Part shown: positions 17,756 through 26,553 of the stretch, one piece after another | Position numbering within the stretch: position 1 is the first letter of the stretch | Layout of the letters: the number at the start of each line of letters is the position of its first letter | NCBI RefSeq assembly: GCF_007680605.1 | Contig: NZ_VEIO01000009.1 | Span: 149,502-213,501 of the forward strand | Direction: 5' to 3' | DNA from: Paenibacillus xylanexedens | Lineage (GTDB): Bacteria > Bacillota > Bacilli > Paenibacillales > Paenibacillaceae | Length of the DNA stretch: 64,000 bases | Translations under genes and position numbers: made by a program | Notes under the pieces: generated by a model | Seen by the model: only the letters and a program-made list of their open reading frames with translations | Databases searched by the model: none | Told to the model about the DNA's origin: nothing

Positions 17756-17945
17756 ACGGATTTCCCCTTTCATGGTGACCTTGTTATATATTCAACGTAT
17801 TTTAATCAATTATGTTTAATCCGATAAGTTTAGTAAGTATTAAGAAGATATTAGTATATTATCATTCCCTCACCCGCAAGTCAACGCGAGAAATGAACCC
17901 CTTATTTCATGCACTGCTGTTATCTTTTCGTACGCATTATCTCGT

Positions 17946-17978
17946 AAAAAAGAGCCTTGCTATATTCAGCAGGGCTCC
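17946..17978 (-). terminator. Intrinsic terminator after the small gene at 18027-18260
   Basis: On the minus strand GAGCC and GGCTC close an interrupted stem with inner GCT/AGC pairs, followed by TTTTTT. Confidence 0.7.
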
Positions 17979-18026
17979 GAAAATTCCTGATCCATTCCTG
18001 TATCCTTGCGTTATAGCTGCACGATC

Positions 18027-18260
18027 CTACTCATAGCTCCTGCGAAACATCGCATGAGTCTCAATACGTCCGTTCCACTCATGTTGCTGACCTGCTCCCT
18101 CATTGTCCCAGAAGCTTCTTCCCTGCCAGTTATCATCATTCAACTCTTCTCCGAACTCTGTGTCCTCCGCGGTATCTTCCATCCGCACCACTTCATCCAC
18201 GACACCGCGGGAATTACTGTTGAGTAACATCTTTCTTGTCAGATCCGATTGTTTATCCAT
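18027..18260 (-). CDS. Small acidic hypothetical protein
   Basis: 77 residues, hydrophilic, acidic in the centre (VVRMEDTAEDTEFGEELNDD) and rich in Trp/Gly/His near the end. ATAGGAGTG precedes the ATG at 18258-18260 and a terminator follows, which supports expression. Another ATG eight codons up has no ribosome binding site. No family recognised. Confidence 0.55.
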   Translation of the reverse strand: MDKQSDLTRKMLLNSNSRGVVDEVVRMEDTAEDTEFGEELNDDNWQGRSFWDNEGAGQQHEWNGRIETHAMFRRSYE

Positions 18261-18457
18261 GCTAACCACACTCCTATCCATCATTTCAGTTTGGAAATGC
18301 TACTATTGTGATGGATTGGTCAACTCTTTATTCATGGTTCACAGAATCGTTGCTTCTTCCAACCAGGCTATGTATATTCACAACTCCACAGGGGAAAATA
18401 AAACCAAAATCACAGGCACGCCTGTCCCGGAAGCCTGTTACCGAAAGGAATGAACTC

Positions 18458-18577
18458 ATGGCACATCTACTCGGATGGATTCAGCATCATGGAAAACTGG
18501 TGCTCTTATGCACCTGTGTGGTGTTAGCCTGTATCGGGCTATGGGTAAATCACAAGCAGTTGTTTTATAAGGAATGA
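18458..18577 (+). CDS. Possible small membrane protein
   Basis: 39 residues with one membrane segment (LVLLCTCVVLACIGLWV) flanked by a His/Lys-containing N-terminus and a charged tail. GAAAGGAATG precedes the ATG at good distance. There is no further support; it could be fortuitous. Confidence 0.35.
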   Translation: MAHLLGWIQHHGKLVLLCTCVVLACIGLWVNHKQLFYKE

Positions 18578-18671
18578 CTTTGCGAAACGAGAGCCCTTCC
18601 CGTATACTAAAATATCGTCAGGGTCTTCATGGAATGGAAGATCAGAACGTGTGAGATAGGGGGAGCAAGCA

Positions 18672-19463
18672 TTGGGGATTTCCTATAAAAAGCTGAAAGA
18701 AATACAAAATCGGCAAATCACAGAGATGAGCCGTATGACACCAGACAACGTACAATTGTATAACCAGATCAGCACCATCGCAAGGCAAGCGCCAGCAGAC
18801 GAGAAAACACAGGAAGAATGGATTCTCGCTGCGGGAAAAGCCATCGTACAAGCACAGAAAGATAACAAATCTGCACGCGAATTGTACGGCTCTGATCTGG
18901 AAGAAGATATTTATGCCCAACTCGGAGTAGGCTCAGCAGATACATATGCGCAATCAGGGGCAAGCACAGGGAAAAATTCAAACAAGGAAAACCGTAGCGG
19001 AAGTGTCCCTCAATCTGACGATCAATCGGATACACCAGAACCAGTGAAACGGACACCCAAATGGTATGTTATGATTGCCTGGGCGGCCATATCTGTTGTC
19101 CTGTTCATTCAGGGATGTGCAGGGTTATTCTTCGGCTTAACGGACGGCGATACGGAGGCTTTCGAACATATCAGCCTGTTCTCTCTCATCATTAGCGCTG
19201 TAGGCGGAATTGCGCTCGTAGAGATGCTGCGCCGATTAGCAGAACGTCCGGACGACCAGGGGACAGACAAACATGTCATGCCCAAAGTTAACGTTCGAGG
19301 CATTATCATTTATATCGTGATCGTTGTGCTTGTTCTCTTTGTCGGTTATCCACTTCGGGATAAACTCCCTACGTTCTACATGGCTCCATGGGTTAGCGCC
19401 CTCATTGGTATTGTCGGTCTTGCTTTAATCCGGCCTCTCTTTGGCCCAAAAAAGCAGGTATAA
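18672..19463 (+). CDS. DUF1129-like membrane protein
   Basis: 263 residues. The N-terminal 90 residues are soluble and helical (SYKKLKEIQNRQITEMSRM), then there is a low-complexity Ser/Asn/Gln/Asp linker (about 95-125). Four hydrophobic segments follow (about 132-152, 163-183, 213-232, 240-257). The layout is like DUF1129 proteins of Firmicutes. The start is a TTG at 18672-18674, with AGGGGGAG ahead. It is monocistronic with its own terminator. No function can be assigned. Confidence 0.6.
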   Translation: MGISYKKLKEIQNRQITEMSRMTPDNVQLYNQISTIARQAPADEKTQEEWILAAGKAIVQAQKDNKSARELYGSDLEEDIYAQLGVGSADTYAQSGASTGKNSNKENRSGSVPQSDDQSDTPEPVKRTPKWYVMIAWAAISVVLFIQGCAGLFFGLTDGDTEAFEHISLFSLIISAVGGIALVEMLRRLAERPDDQGTDKHVMPKVNVRGIIIYIVIVVLVLFVGYPLRDKLPTFYMAPWVSALIGIVGLALIRPLFGPKKQV

Positions 19464-19537
19464 CCCAAAGATACACTATTGAATGTGTTTAATGGTGGAC
19501 ACACGGATACTCCGTTACGTTAGAAGAAGTTTCAATG

Positions 19538-19562
19538 AAGAGACCGTCAGGTCTCTTTTTTT
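19538..19562 (+). terminator. Intrinsic terminator
   Basis: AGAGACC (19539-19545) and GGTCTCT (19550-19556) with a 4-nt loop, followed by a run of T. Confidence 0.85.
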
Positions 19563-19632
19563 GCGGATTCGCCTGCGGGAAACTTCCTTGCTTGGAACGA
19601 AAATTCGGCAAAATCTGCTTTCTTCAGCGTTT

Positions 19633-20514
19633 TCAGACACGCCCTAGTTGTTGTGAAGATGGAGGTTCTGCTCCAGTCTGAGCTGAATTGCGCAGTTTCA
19701 TGCCTTTGCCTGGCGTTTCCCCGAATTCACGCTTGAACATACGAATAAAATAATTCACTTCCATGCCCACGTTCTCCGCAGCTTCCTTCACGCTAGCCTC
19801 AGGATGTTCATTAAGCCACTCCAGTCCCTTTTGTAAACGCCAGCGCTGCATATACTGATGTCCAGTCACGCCATAATGCTGATGAAATAAGCGATTCAAA
19901 TGTTGCACAGAGTAACCTACCGCCTCTGCTATATGTTTCAATAACAGATCGTCCTGATAATGAGCCTGCATTAAAGCTATTGCCCGATTTAGTCCTTCCA
20001 GCCCAGCGTCCGAATTCCCATGTACATGTGAAACATAATCAACTGGAGCCCTAGCCTGAGCCATCTCCAAAATAAGCTGGTAGATCGAAGCGGACATCTC
20101 CCACATCGACATTCCGCCCTGATCCAACGCCCTCCACAAGTTTGTCATCTGCGACCAGATCAGATCAAATCCAGCTATTGTGCAAGGTCCTCCGGAAACG
20201 ATGCCTGTTGCCCGAAGTACGGAGTCGGCTGATTCACCGCCGATCCCAATAAACCCCAGTTCTCCAGCCGTTCTCGTATGTGGGATATACTCATGAGCAA
20301 TGCCCGGCTCCAAAACAAACATTTGCCCTGGCCCTATAGCAATCGATTCCTTACCAAAAATGTTAAACTTCCCTCCACCTTCTCGTGCCAAAAATAACTG
20401 ATACACCGGAAATCCTTCAGGTCGATGTAGCCCTTTCTCTCCCTGTGTACCTACACCGTACAAATATAGCGGCATCCGGGCATCCGGTTGCCCCGTCAAA
20501 CGAAATGGTAGCAT
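19633..20514 (-). CDS. AraC family transcriptional regulator
   Basis: 293 residues. The N-terminal half is a cupin-like sensing domain (FPVYQLFLAREGGGKFNIFG, then PGQMFVLEPGIAHEYIP). The C-terminal 100 residues are a double helix-turn-helix AraC domain (HIAEAVGYSVQHLNRLFHQHYG and EAAENVGMEVNYFIRMFKREFG). Such layouts usually sense a sugar or related small molecule. No metabolic gene is next to it, so the ligand and targets are unknown. Confidence 0.9.
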   Translation of the reverse strand: MLPFRLTGQPDARMPLYLYGVGTQGEKGLHRPEGFPVYQLFLAREGGGKFNIFGKESIAIGPGQMFVLEPGIAHEYIPHTRTAGELGFIGIGGESADSVLRATGIVSGGPCTIAGFDLIWSQMTNLWRALDQGGMSMWEMSASIYQLILEMAQARAPVDYVSHVHGNSDAGLEGLNRAIALMQAHYQDDLLLKHIAEAVGYSVQHLNRLFHQHYGVTGHQYMQRWRLQKGLEWLNEHPEASVKEAAENVGMEVNYFIRMFKREFGETPGKGMKLRNSAQTGAEPPSSQQLGRV

Positions 20515-20689
20515 TGCATCCTTCCTTTCGGCTCATGAGCTCGTCACGCTCTATGATTCCTATTATCCATGGTTTGATCCAAGAACAGCAATGGCCTTAG
20601 GAACCTATTTGAGTATATCTAAATATGGAAAAATAAGGACATTAGTCATGCAGAGGGTAACTGATACTGACAGCCTTAATGGATGCATA

Positions 20690-20722
20690 GAAAAACTCCC
20701 TTTCCGGAGTGGAAAGGGAGTT
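20690..20722 (-). terminator. Intrinsic terminator of the stalk/repeat protein gene
   Basis: AACTCCCTTTCC and GGAAAGGGAGTT form a 12-bp stem around 5 nt. On the minus strand TTTTT follows. Confidence 0.85.
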
Positions 20723-20744
20723 GGAGTTATTACATTTTGTAAAA

Positions 20745-23700
20745 TTAACCTTGTGTTTGTGAGGATGACTGTTCGCTATTAGTTCCAGTTGTGTCCCCAG
20801 AAGTCGTATTATTGTTATTCGTTTGATCTTGAGTTTGTTGCACAGCCGGAAGCTTCTCGAGCTTAAAAGTATCCGATGAATTTGATATTGCATTTTTGTT
20901 GGCTGTTGAATTAGAAGCAACCGACAGAATATATATCTTGTAGTCCGTCCCTTCCACAAGGTTGGATCCTGTTGAATCTGTAGAATCAGTCGTCAATTCA
21001 ATATCATTTGTTGAGGGGCCACTTACCACAATTTTTTGATAACTTGTTATAGAACTTGCTGAATCATCATTTAGAACATCTGATCCCTTAACAATAATTA
21101 ATCGATACTCCGAAATGCCCGTTTCAGGCGACGGTTTGGCAAATGTGAGTTTATAACTCGCTTTGTCTATTGTACTCGTCTTTTGCAAGCCCGTTAAGCT
21201 TGCCGCTTGAACTGGAGTAGCTATAGCATTGATGCTAAACTCATTGGATGCAGGTGACAAGCTTGATGCACGAGATGTGCTGTCAGATACAGACATTACA
21301 AACACTTGGTAATTTTGCCCCGCTACAAGACTATCTGAGTTAATATCCTTGTATCCAGAATTCAAAACAATTGATGAGCCAGCATTTGCTTTTGGTTGGT
21401 CAGTATATGATTTAGAATCAAGACCAAGCGCCGAATTCAAGGTAAATCCTCTTACTTGATTTGCTGGCACTATGAAGATACGATATGTTGCAATTCCTGT
21501 TTCAGGAGCTGCTTTAGCAAATGTTATGGTTACGTCAGAAGGATTACCAGATTGTTGTCCTTGATCTTTAACCGTTACAGTCACTTTTGTCACTGCTGCT
21601 ACAGCAGCAGAGGTGCTAGTTAATTTCACGATTGGTGATGCCGATGAAATTGCACTGGACTGAGATGAGTTGTTATTCACAGCTACAACAAACACACGAT
21701 AGTCCACATCATTTACGATACTTGTGCCATCCGTTGCTTTAGTATCACTTGGCAATGTGAAATTCTGGTTGCTTCCTGTTTTGCTTCTATACGTATACAC
21801 TGTGTTGTTACTCATAGCAGAACTCAGATTGAAGCTTCCTGCGACGGAATTTTTCACAATAAACACGCGATAATGACTCACATTGGTTTCATCCGTGGAG
21901 CGATTAAACGTCACACGCAGATCACTGCCGTTCCCGTTATCCGCCACATCAGTTGCACTCACACTAGTCGGTGCAGTAACCGCTGTATTTGGTGTCAAAG
22001 TGATCTGAGCCGAAGATGAAGAGAGCGCGTTCTGGCTCCAGTTTCCGTTACTATTTACGGACAGAACAAATACACGATAAGCATTGTAGTTCGTAATTCT
22101 ATAGCCATTGGTATCAACCGAGTTACTCGAAAGTGTTACGGTCAGATTACCACCTGTTTTATTCACTTGTGTATAATTGTTCGACGCATTCGCAGCATTC
22201 AGGTTGAAACTTCCTACGTTATTGGCAGGCACAACGAATACCCGATAGTGAGAAACATTGGACTCATCGCTTGCTCTGCTAAACGACACGCGCAGGTCAG
22301 CTCCATTTCCGTTATCCGCAATATCTGTAACAGACAGATTCGTTGCCACACCTGCATTGCTATTGGAGGTCAGTCTCAATACATTTGAAGAACCTGACAA
22401 CGCATGGGTATAGTTGTTCTGCTGATTGCCTGCTGCCATGACAAAGATACGATAATCCTGCAGGTTGGTGACGTTATAACCGCTGGTATCCCGCATATTC
22501 GACGGCAATGTAACTGTGAGGTTATTACCTGTTTTATTCACGGTGTAATATAAGCTGGAAGACAGATTACTTGCTGTAGGCAAGTTAAAGCTGCTGGCTA
22601 CCGAGTTGCGTACAACAAACACACGGTAGTTCGTTACCTTTGATTCATCCGATACACGGTTAAAGCTTACCTGAATATCGCGTCCATCTCCATAATCCGA
22701 AATGTCTCTCACTTGTGTAATGACCGGAGCCGGAGTTGTATTCAAGGACAACGTCAGGGAGGACGAAGCCGCAGACAGATTGCTGTCTGTAGCTGTATTC
22801 GCACTTACAGACATAATATACACAACGTACGCGGTTCCGTTTTTGATCAACTCGCCCGACGTATCCCTCGATGAAGAGCTCAGTATGCTTCTGACTGTGC
22901 TGGAATTCCCTTTATTGATGATCGTGGAATTCGCGCTGGATACCTTGCTCGCAGCAGCCTGGTTAAATGAGGAGGCGTCCTTCGCCTTCACAACAAATGC
23001 ACGGTAACCCGTAATATTCGAATTGGTGCTTGGCTGCGTGAAGTTGATCTCCAGATCCCTTCCGTCACCATTATCGCTAACATCGGCAATACGCAGACCC
23101 GTCACAGCTTGAACAGAAGGTTTCACCTGGTTCAGCTTCAGAACCTGTGAAGACCAGCCTAGATAGTTTTGGTTGTTATTGTTGCTGTTACCTACGGTCA
23201 GTACATACAGTCGGTAGGTTTCATTGCTATTTAGCAAATCACCGTTAACGTCGCGTGTCTGAGCGTTAAGTGTCAGCTTCGGATTGGTACCGTTTGGTGT
23301 GATTGAAGTGTAGTTTGCCGGAGATACGGCTGCAGCAACGGATTCTTTAAAGCTGTTGATATCCCCACTTTTGACCAGCATCACCCTGTAAGCGGACACG
23401 GTTCTCTCTGACTTTGCACGTGTGAAGCTTACCGTCAGGTCACGGCCATCTCCGTTACTGCCAGACACTGATCCATAAATATTCCAAGCAGAAAACTGTG
23501 TATCGTCAACCGGCGTTTCCGGTGTAGATGATGTTGTTTTAATATCAACACGTTGGCTGCGTGAGTTCCAGTAAACTTTTTCCCCGAAAGCTTCGCTCAC
23601 AAAACGAATAGGCACCATAGTACTGCCCTTGATCGTACTTGCAGGGACATCCAATGCATTAAGTTGACCATTGATATATGCAGCCTTGGAACCGAGTGTT

Positions 23701-23981
23701 AATCTCACTTCTTGATCCCCACGGGTTGCTGTAATGGTTTTCGTTCTATTGTTGAACTGCACTTCCGCGTCAATTCCTTCAAAGATCGACCGGAGTGGAA
23801 CGAGTACACGTCCAGCCTTCATCACAGGGGCTTGAACCGCTGGTACCTCTGTACCGTTAATATAAATGCTGATTCTTGCAGCTGCATCCATTACCGATGT
23901 TGGCAGTGCAGACATAAGCATGGCTGATACAGCCAGTGCTGACATCACTTTCTTGACTTGATTTCCTCCCGCTTTCCTCAT
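20745..23981 (-). CDS. Secreted stalk-domain protein with seven Fn3-like repeats
   Basis: 1078 residues. An N-terminal signal peptide (basic start, then VMSALAVSAMLMSALPTSVM, cleavage near residue 34) precedes a copper amine oxidase N-terminal-like stalk domain at about 35-150 (VLVPLRSIFEGIDAEVQF, MVPIRFVSEAFGEKVYWN). The rest is seven repeats of about 115-130 residues. Each opens with a D(N/Y)GDGRDL-type motif and continues to xxYRVFVVxx and a late DxxxYRVFVxxV strand. Repeats 6 and 7 are more diverged. The last 40 residues are Gln/Asn/Ser/Thr-rich. No sortase signal or SLH domain is visible. It is probably a cell-surface or extracellular matrix-type protein. Confidence 0.8.
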   Translation of the reverse strand: MRKAGGNQVKKVMSALAVSAMLMSALPTSVMDAAARISIYINGTEVPAVQAPVMKAGRVLVPLRSIFEGIDAEVQFNNRTKTITATRGDQEVRLTLGSKAAYINGQLNALDVPASTIKGSTMVPIRFVSEAFGEKVYWNSRSQRVDIKTTSSTPETPVDDTQFSAWNIYGSVSGSNGDGRDLTVSFTRAKSERTVSAYRVMLVKSGDINSFKESVAAAVSPANYTSITPNGTNPKLTLNAQTRDVNGDLLNSNETYRLYVLTVGNSNNNNQNYLGWSSQVLKLNQVKPSVQAVTGLRIADVSDNGDGRDLEINFTQPSTNSNITGYRAFVVKAKDASSFNQAAASKVSSANSTIINKGNSSTVRSILSSSSRDTSGELIKNGTAYVVYIMSVSANTATDSNLSAASSSLTLSLNTTPAPVITQVRDISDYGDGRDIQVSFNRVSDESKVTNYRVFVVRNSVASSFNLPTASNLSSSLYYTVNKTGNNLTVTLPSNMRDTSGYNVTNLQDYRIFVMAAGNQQNNYTHALSGSSNVLRLTSNSNAGVATNLSVTDIADNGNGADLRVSFSRASDESNVSHYRVFVVPANNVGSFNLNAANASNNYTQVNKTGGNLTVTLSSNSVDTNGYRITNYNAYRVFVLSVNSNGNWSQNALSSSSAQITLTPNTAVTAPTSVSATDVADNGNGSDLRVTFNRSTDETNVSHYRVFIVKNSVAGSFNLSSAMSNNTVYTYRSKTGSNQNFTLPSDTKATDGTSIVNDVDYRVFVVAVNNNSSQSSAISSASPIVKLTSTSAAVAAVTKVTVTVKDQGQQSGNPSDVTITFAKAAPETGIATYRIFIVPANQVRGFTLNSALGLDSKSYTDQPKANAGSSIVLNSGYKDINSDSLVAGQNYQVFVMSVSDSTSRASSLSPASNEFSINAIATPVQAASLTGLQKTSTIDKASYKLTFAKPSPETGISEYRLIIVKGSDVLNDDSASSITSYQKIVVSGPSTNDIELTTDSTDSTGSNLVEGTDYKIYILSVASNSTANKNAISNSSDTFKLEKLPAVQQTQDQTNNNNTTSGDTTGTNSEQSSSQTQG

Positions 23982-24287
23982 AAACCTATCCCCATTCTCC
24001 TATTATTGGTACACTCTTATAGTTAGCTGTTCATTTCAGTAATTCCTGTATTTACCTATGCACAACTAAGACGTTCCGAATCGTGAAAAGGTTTCCGGTT
24101 CCCCAAAAATTATTTTCGCAGAAACATTGGCCTTGCATCTACCTACAAAGGTTAAAATTAACAGAAGATTTTGTCACCATTCCGAAACCACTTCTTGTGC
24201 CAATTGCTTTAATCTGTGTGTAATAGTGAGTCAAGTCTACTTTTCATCCTTATCTGTTCATTCCAAAATTACAGGAGGTTTATATCT
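23982..24287. other. Divergent promoter region
   Basis: 306 bp between the divergently transcribed stalk protein and a secreted protein. No operator or RNA element is recognised. A CTATGCACA (24055-24063) is a one-mismatch DnaA-box look-alike, but it is single. Confidence 0.4.
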
Positions 24288-25262
24288 ATGACATCATCTT
24301 TGTATTTTTATAAAAAGAAAGGTATGCGTACGCTACTTACCGCCACGGCTATTACTCTATTGTTACAAACAGCGGTTTCACCAGTGGCAGTCATTGCTTC
24401 CGCTGCACCTTCTGCGAATACCAAAGTAACATCAAGCAATTCGACCGCAATCTACAAATCCTTTCAGAACATGCTCTACAAAAAAAATGGCCTGCCCGCG
24501 GCTGACCGTTACCTGGAGTCTAAAATCAGCCAAGTGACTCCTTATCATGCAACCCTGATGGTGCTGCAGTTGGAAAACGCCCGCTTCAAAGCGCTAACAG
24601 CCATAACGGATCGCATGCTTGTGCCCAATGTTCAGGATCAGATGCAGAAATTATACAAGTGGAATGACAGCTTTACGCAGCTGATGTCACGCACCAAAGA
24701 CACGAGTCTCCGTTCACTGTTGCAACAGGCCAGAGACAGTGGTTATCGTCTTACGATGATCGAGGGTTATCTCTATCCAATCATGAATTATGCCGCATTT
24801 GAAAAATACACTTCTTATGTAAATCAAGATATCAAACAGTACATCCGCATCATGGCAATCGAAACGAGCAATATCTCCTCTGAAGATGGGGGCCTCATGA
24901 TCGGATATCAGGATATGCTGAACCGCGCGCTGAATCAGGAGCGGTTCCTGAATGATTTTCCTAAGTCTAACCGGAAAAACCAGGTACAGATGTTGATGAA
25001 TCAATACACCTTGTACACCTTTTACGGGCTCGATAATACCCCGCTGTTCGATTACGACACCAACGTAATGGTGCCAAATGCTCAAAAAGGGTACAAAGCT
25101 GTCTTACAGCGGAATACTTCCGAGGACAGTGCTTTTTTGAAAAAACTGGGTGCCTTCATGGATGTCGTCGCTGAATCCAAGTTTGAAAGAACAGAGGCTG
25201 TCGACAAATGGCTGGAACAGAACGTATCTAGGGATGAATATCTGCCGGAGTACGGTATATAA
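24288..25262 (+). CDS. Secreted hypothetical protein
   Basis: About 324 residues. The N-terminus is a long signal peptide (basic YKKKGMR, hydrophobic TLLTATAITLLLQTAVSPVAV, Ala-rich end near residue 40). The mature part is helical and polar, with many Gln, Tyr and Met (LYKWNDSFTQLMSRTKD, RTEAVDKWLEQNVSRDEY). No family recognised. AGGAGGT precedes the ATG at 24288. The frame is open 24 codons upstream, but those codons lie ahead of the ribosome binding site. It is divergent from the surface repeat protein. Confidence 0.75.
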   Translation: MTSSLYFYKKKGMRTLLTATAITLLLQTAVSPVAVIASAAPSANTKVTSSNSTAIYKSFQNMLYKKNGLPAADRYLESKISQVTPYHATLMVLQLENARFKALTAITDRMLVPNVQDQMQKLYKWNDSFTQLMSRTKDTSLRSLLQQARDSGYRLTMIEGYLYPIMNYAAFEKYTSYVNQDIKQYIRIMAIETSNISSEDGGLMIGYQDMLNRALNQERFLNDFPKSNRKNQVQMLMNQYTLYTFYGLDNTPLFDYDTNVMVPNAQKGYKAVLQRNTSEDSAFLKKLGAFMDVVAESKFERTEAVDKWLEQNVSRDEYLPEYGI

Positions 25263-25440
25263 AAGTTTTAGATCCATCTAACTTTGACAATCAGCTGCTT
25301 GCCTGGATACGTTGGAGGGTGAGCAAGGGAGTCCGGTTAAACAAACGTGTGCATGCAATGGTAAGCTTGGAATAGGCAGCGTTTTTCATACACCGTTCCT
25401 TGTGCTCGTCGCGTAGAAGGTTGCACGGATAAAAAAATTC

Positions 25441-25633
25441 TAACGGTCACCTCGGACCTTATTCGGCCAGTTTAGAGGTATGCAGCAATGTAACGATCAC
25501 CAGAGACGTTATTTCATCTATAGTGAGCAAAAAACAATGATTTTTCTGCTGACTTCGGGAAATAACGTTTCTCCTGATCGTTAGAATTTTAAATGGGCTA
25601 AAATCAGACGAATAGCGTCATCTGAGATCGTTA
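25441..25633. repeat. 193-bp intergenic inverted-repeat element with four motif copies at 50-bp spacing
   Basis: A motif beginning TAACG(A/G)TC and ending in ...TTATT(T/C)C or CTATTCG occurs four times. Two copies are on the plus strand (from 25441 and 25491) and two on the minus strand (from 25583 and 25633, reading leftward). Both pairs are exactly 50 bp apart. The inner arms (25491-25515 and 25559-25583) match at 22 of 25 positions. The centre can pair further through AGCAAAAAA-like and TTTTTCTGCT stretches. The element fills the gap between a secreted protein and the GNAT gene. No open frame with a ribosome binding site is present. Confidence 0.7.
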
Positions 25634-25832
25634 GCCGGGTTGCGGCTCGTTGTAAAGCTTGATGATGTGGTGACTCGCTGCTCCTTTAACACTTCGCCAT
25701 GCTCTATTGTGTTGATTGATTAAGTGCTACATATACATTCTTTTTATACATGAGGGAGGGTAGCATGGAAGACGTTGAGCTGCCTGTGGGAGATACGCTA
25801 CTTCATAGCAAGGTGGTTCACTACATAAAACC

Positions 25833-25877
25833 AAAAAGACGAAGACAACTGCCCGTCAGGCATTGCTTCGTCTTTTT
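25833..25877. terminator. Intrinsic terminator of the ilvA-GNAT unit
   Basis: AAAAAGACGAAG (25833-25844) and CTTCGTCTTTTT (25866-25877) form a 12-bp stem with T-runs on both strands. Confidence 0.85.
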
Positions 25878-25930
25878 CATTGTTTCCGAGACGTCCGTGA
25901 ATAACCACGCACCTTCCCCTCGAGTCACCA

Positions 25931-26533
25931 CTAGGATTCAATTCGTTTAATCATATGGTAATACTCATGTCCACCGATGAGAATCACTTCATCTTGAACA
26001 TAGCCTTGCCGTTCATAAAGTTGCATCGCGCGATTATTGTCTTGCTCCACGATCAGGGCAACCTGTGTGTGCCCGAGTTCTCTTCCATGCTGCTCAAAAG
26101 CAGCCATCAGTGCACGGCCGATGCCCTGCCCCTGAAATGGCTCACTTACCGAAAGAGTATCGAGATAATACTCTCCTGGACGGGTTTCTTTTACCAGAGC
26201 ATATTTCTCATCCCCATCACGTCCGGGACGATCCAGAAGCGGTTGATCCAGACGCTCCACATCATCACCGGCATACGCTACCAACATGCCAGCAATCTGG
26301 CCGTCCTGCTCCATCACAGTGATATTTTGATAACTGATCCGGTTATTTTCCTGTGTAACAAACTCACGTAAGATGTCCATTGCCCGCTCGTTGTCCGCCT
26401 CGCCCGCAAGTGCATAAGCGATATCCCCGATTGCCTGCACCAGCAGCGGAATGATCTGATCCACATCTTCCTTCCGAGCAGGTCGGATCTGAGGCACTGG
26501 CTTCTGTTGCTCCGACCCTATAGTAGGTTTCAC
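25931..26533 (-). CDS. GNAT family N-acetyltransferase
   Basis: 200 residues. The acetyl-CoA binding motif A reads VSEPFQGQGIGRALM, with the Q/RxxGxG/A core, preceded by YYLDTLSV and followed by ALIVEQDNNRAMQLYERQGY. Together these form a typical GNAT fold. The start is GTG at 26531-26533 after AGAGGTG. It lies 20 nt downstream of ilvA in the same direction and is probably co-transcribed. The substrate is unknown. Confidence 0.88.
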   Translation of the reverse strand: MKPTIGSEQQKPVPQIRPARKEDVDQIIPLLVQAIGDIAYALAGEADNERAMDILREFVTQENNRISYQNITVMEQDGQIAGMLVAYAGDDVERLDQPLLDRPGRDGDEKYALVKETRPGEYYLDTLSVSEPFQGQGIGRALMAAFEQHGRELGHTQVALIVEQDNNRAMQLYERQGYVQDEVILIGGHEYYHMIKRIES

Positions 26534-26553
26534 TTGTAAAAGACACCTCTCTC

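Noticed and set aside
25750..25950. 66-codon plus-strand frame
   Set aside because: It runs through the bidirectional terminator and into the antisense of the GNAT gene; no conserved features.
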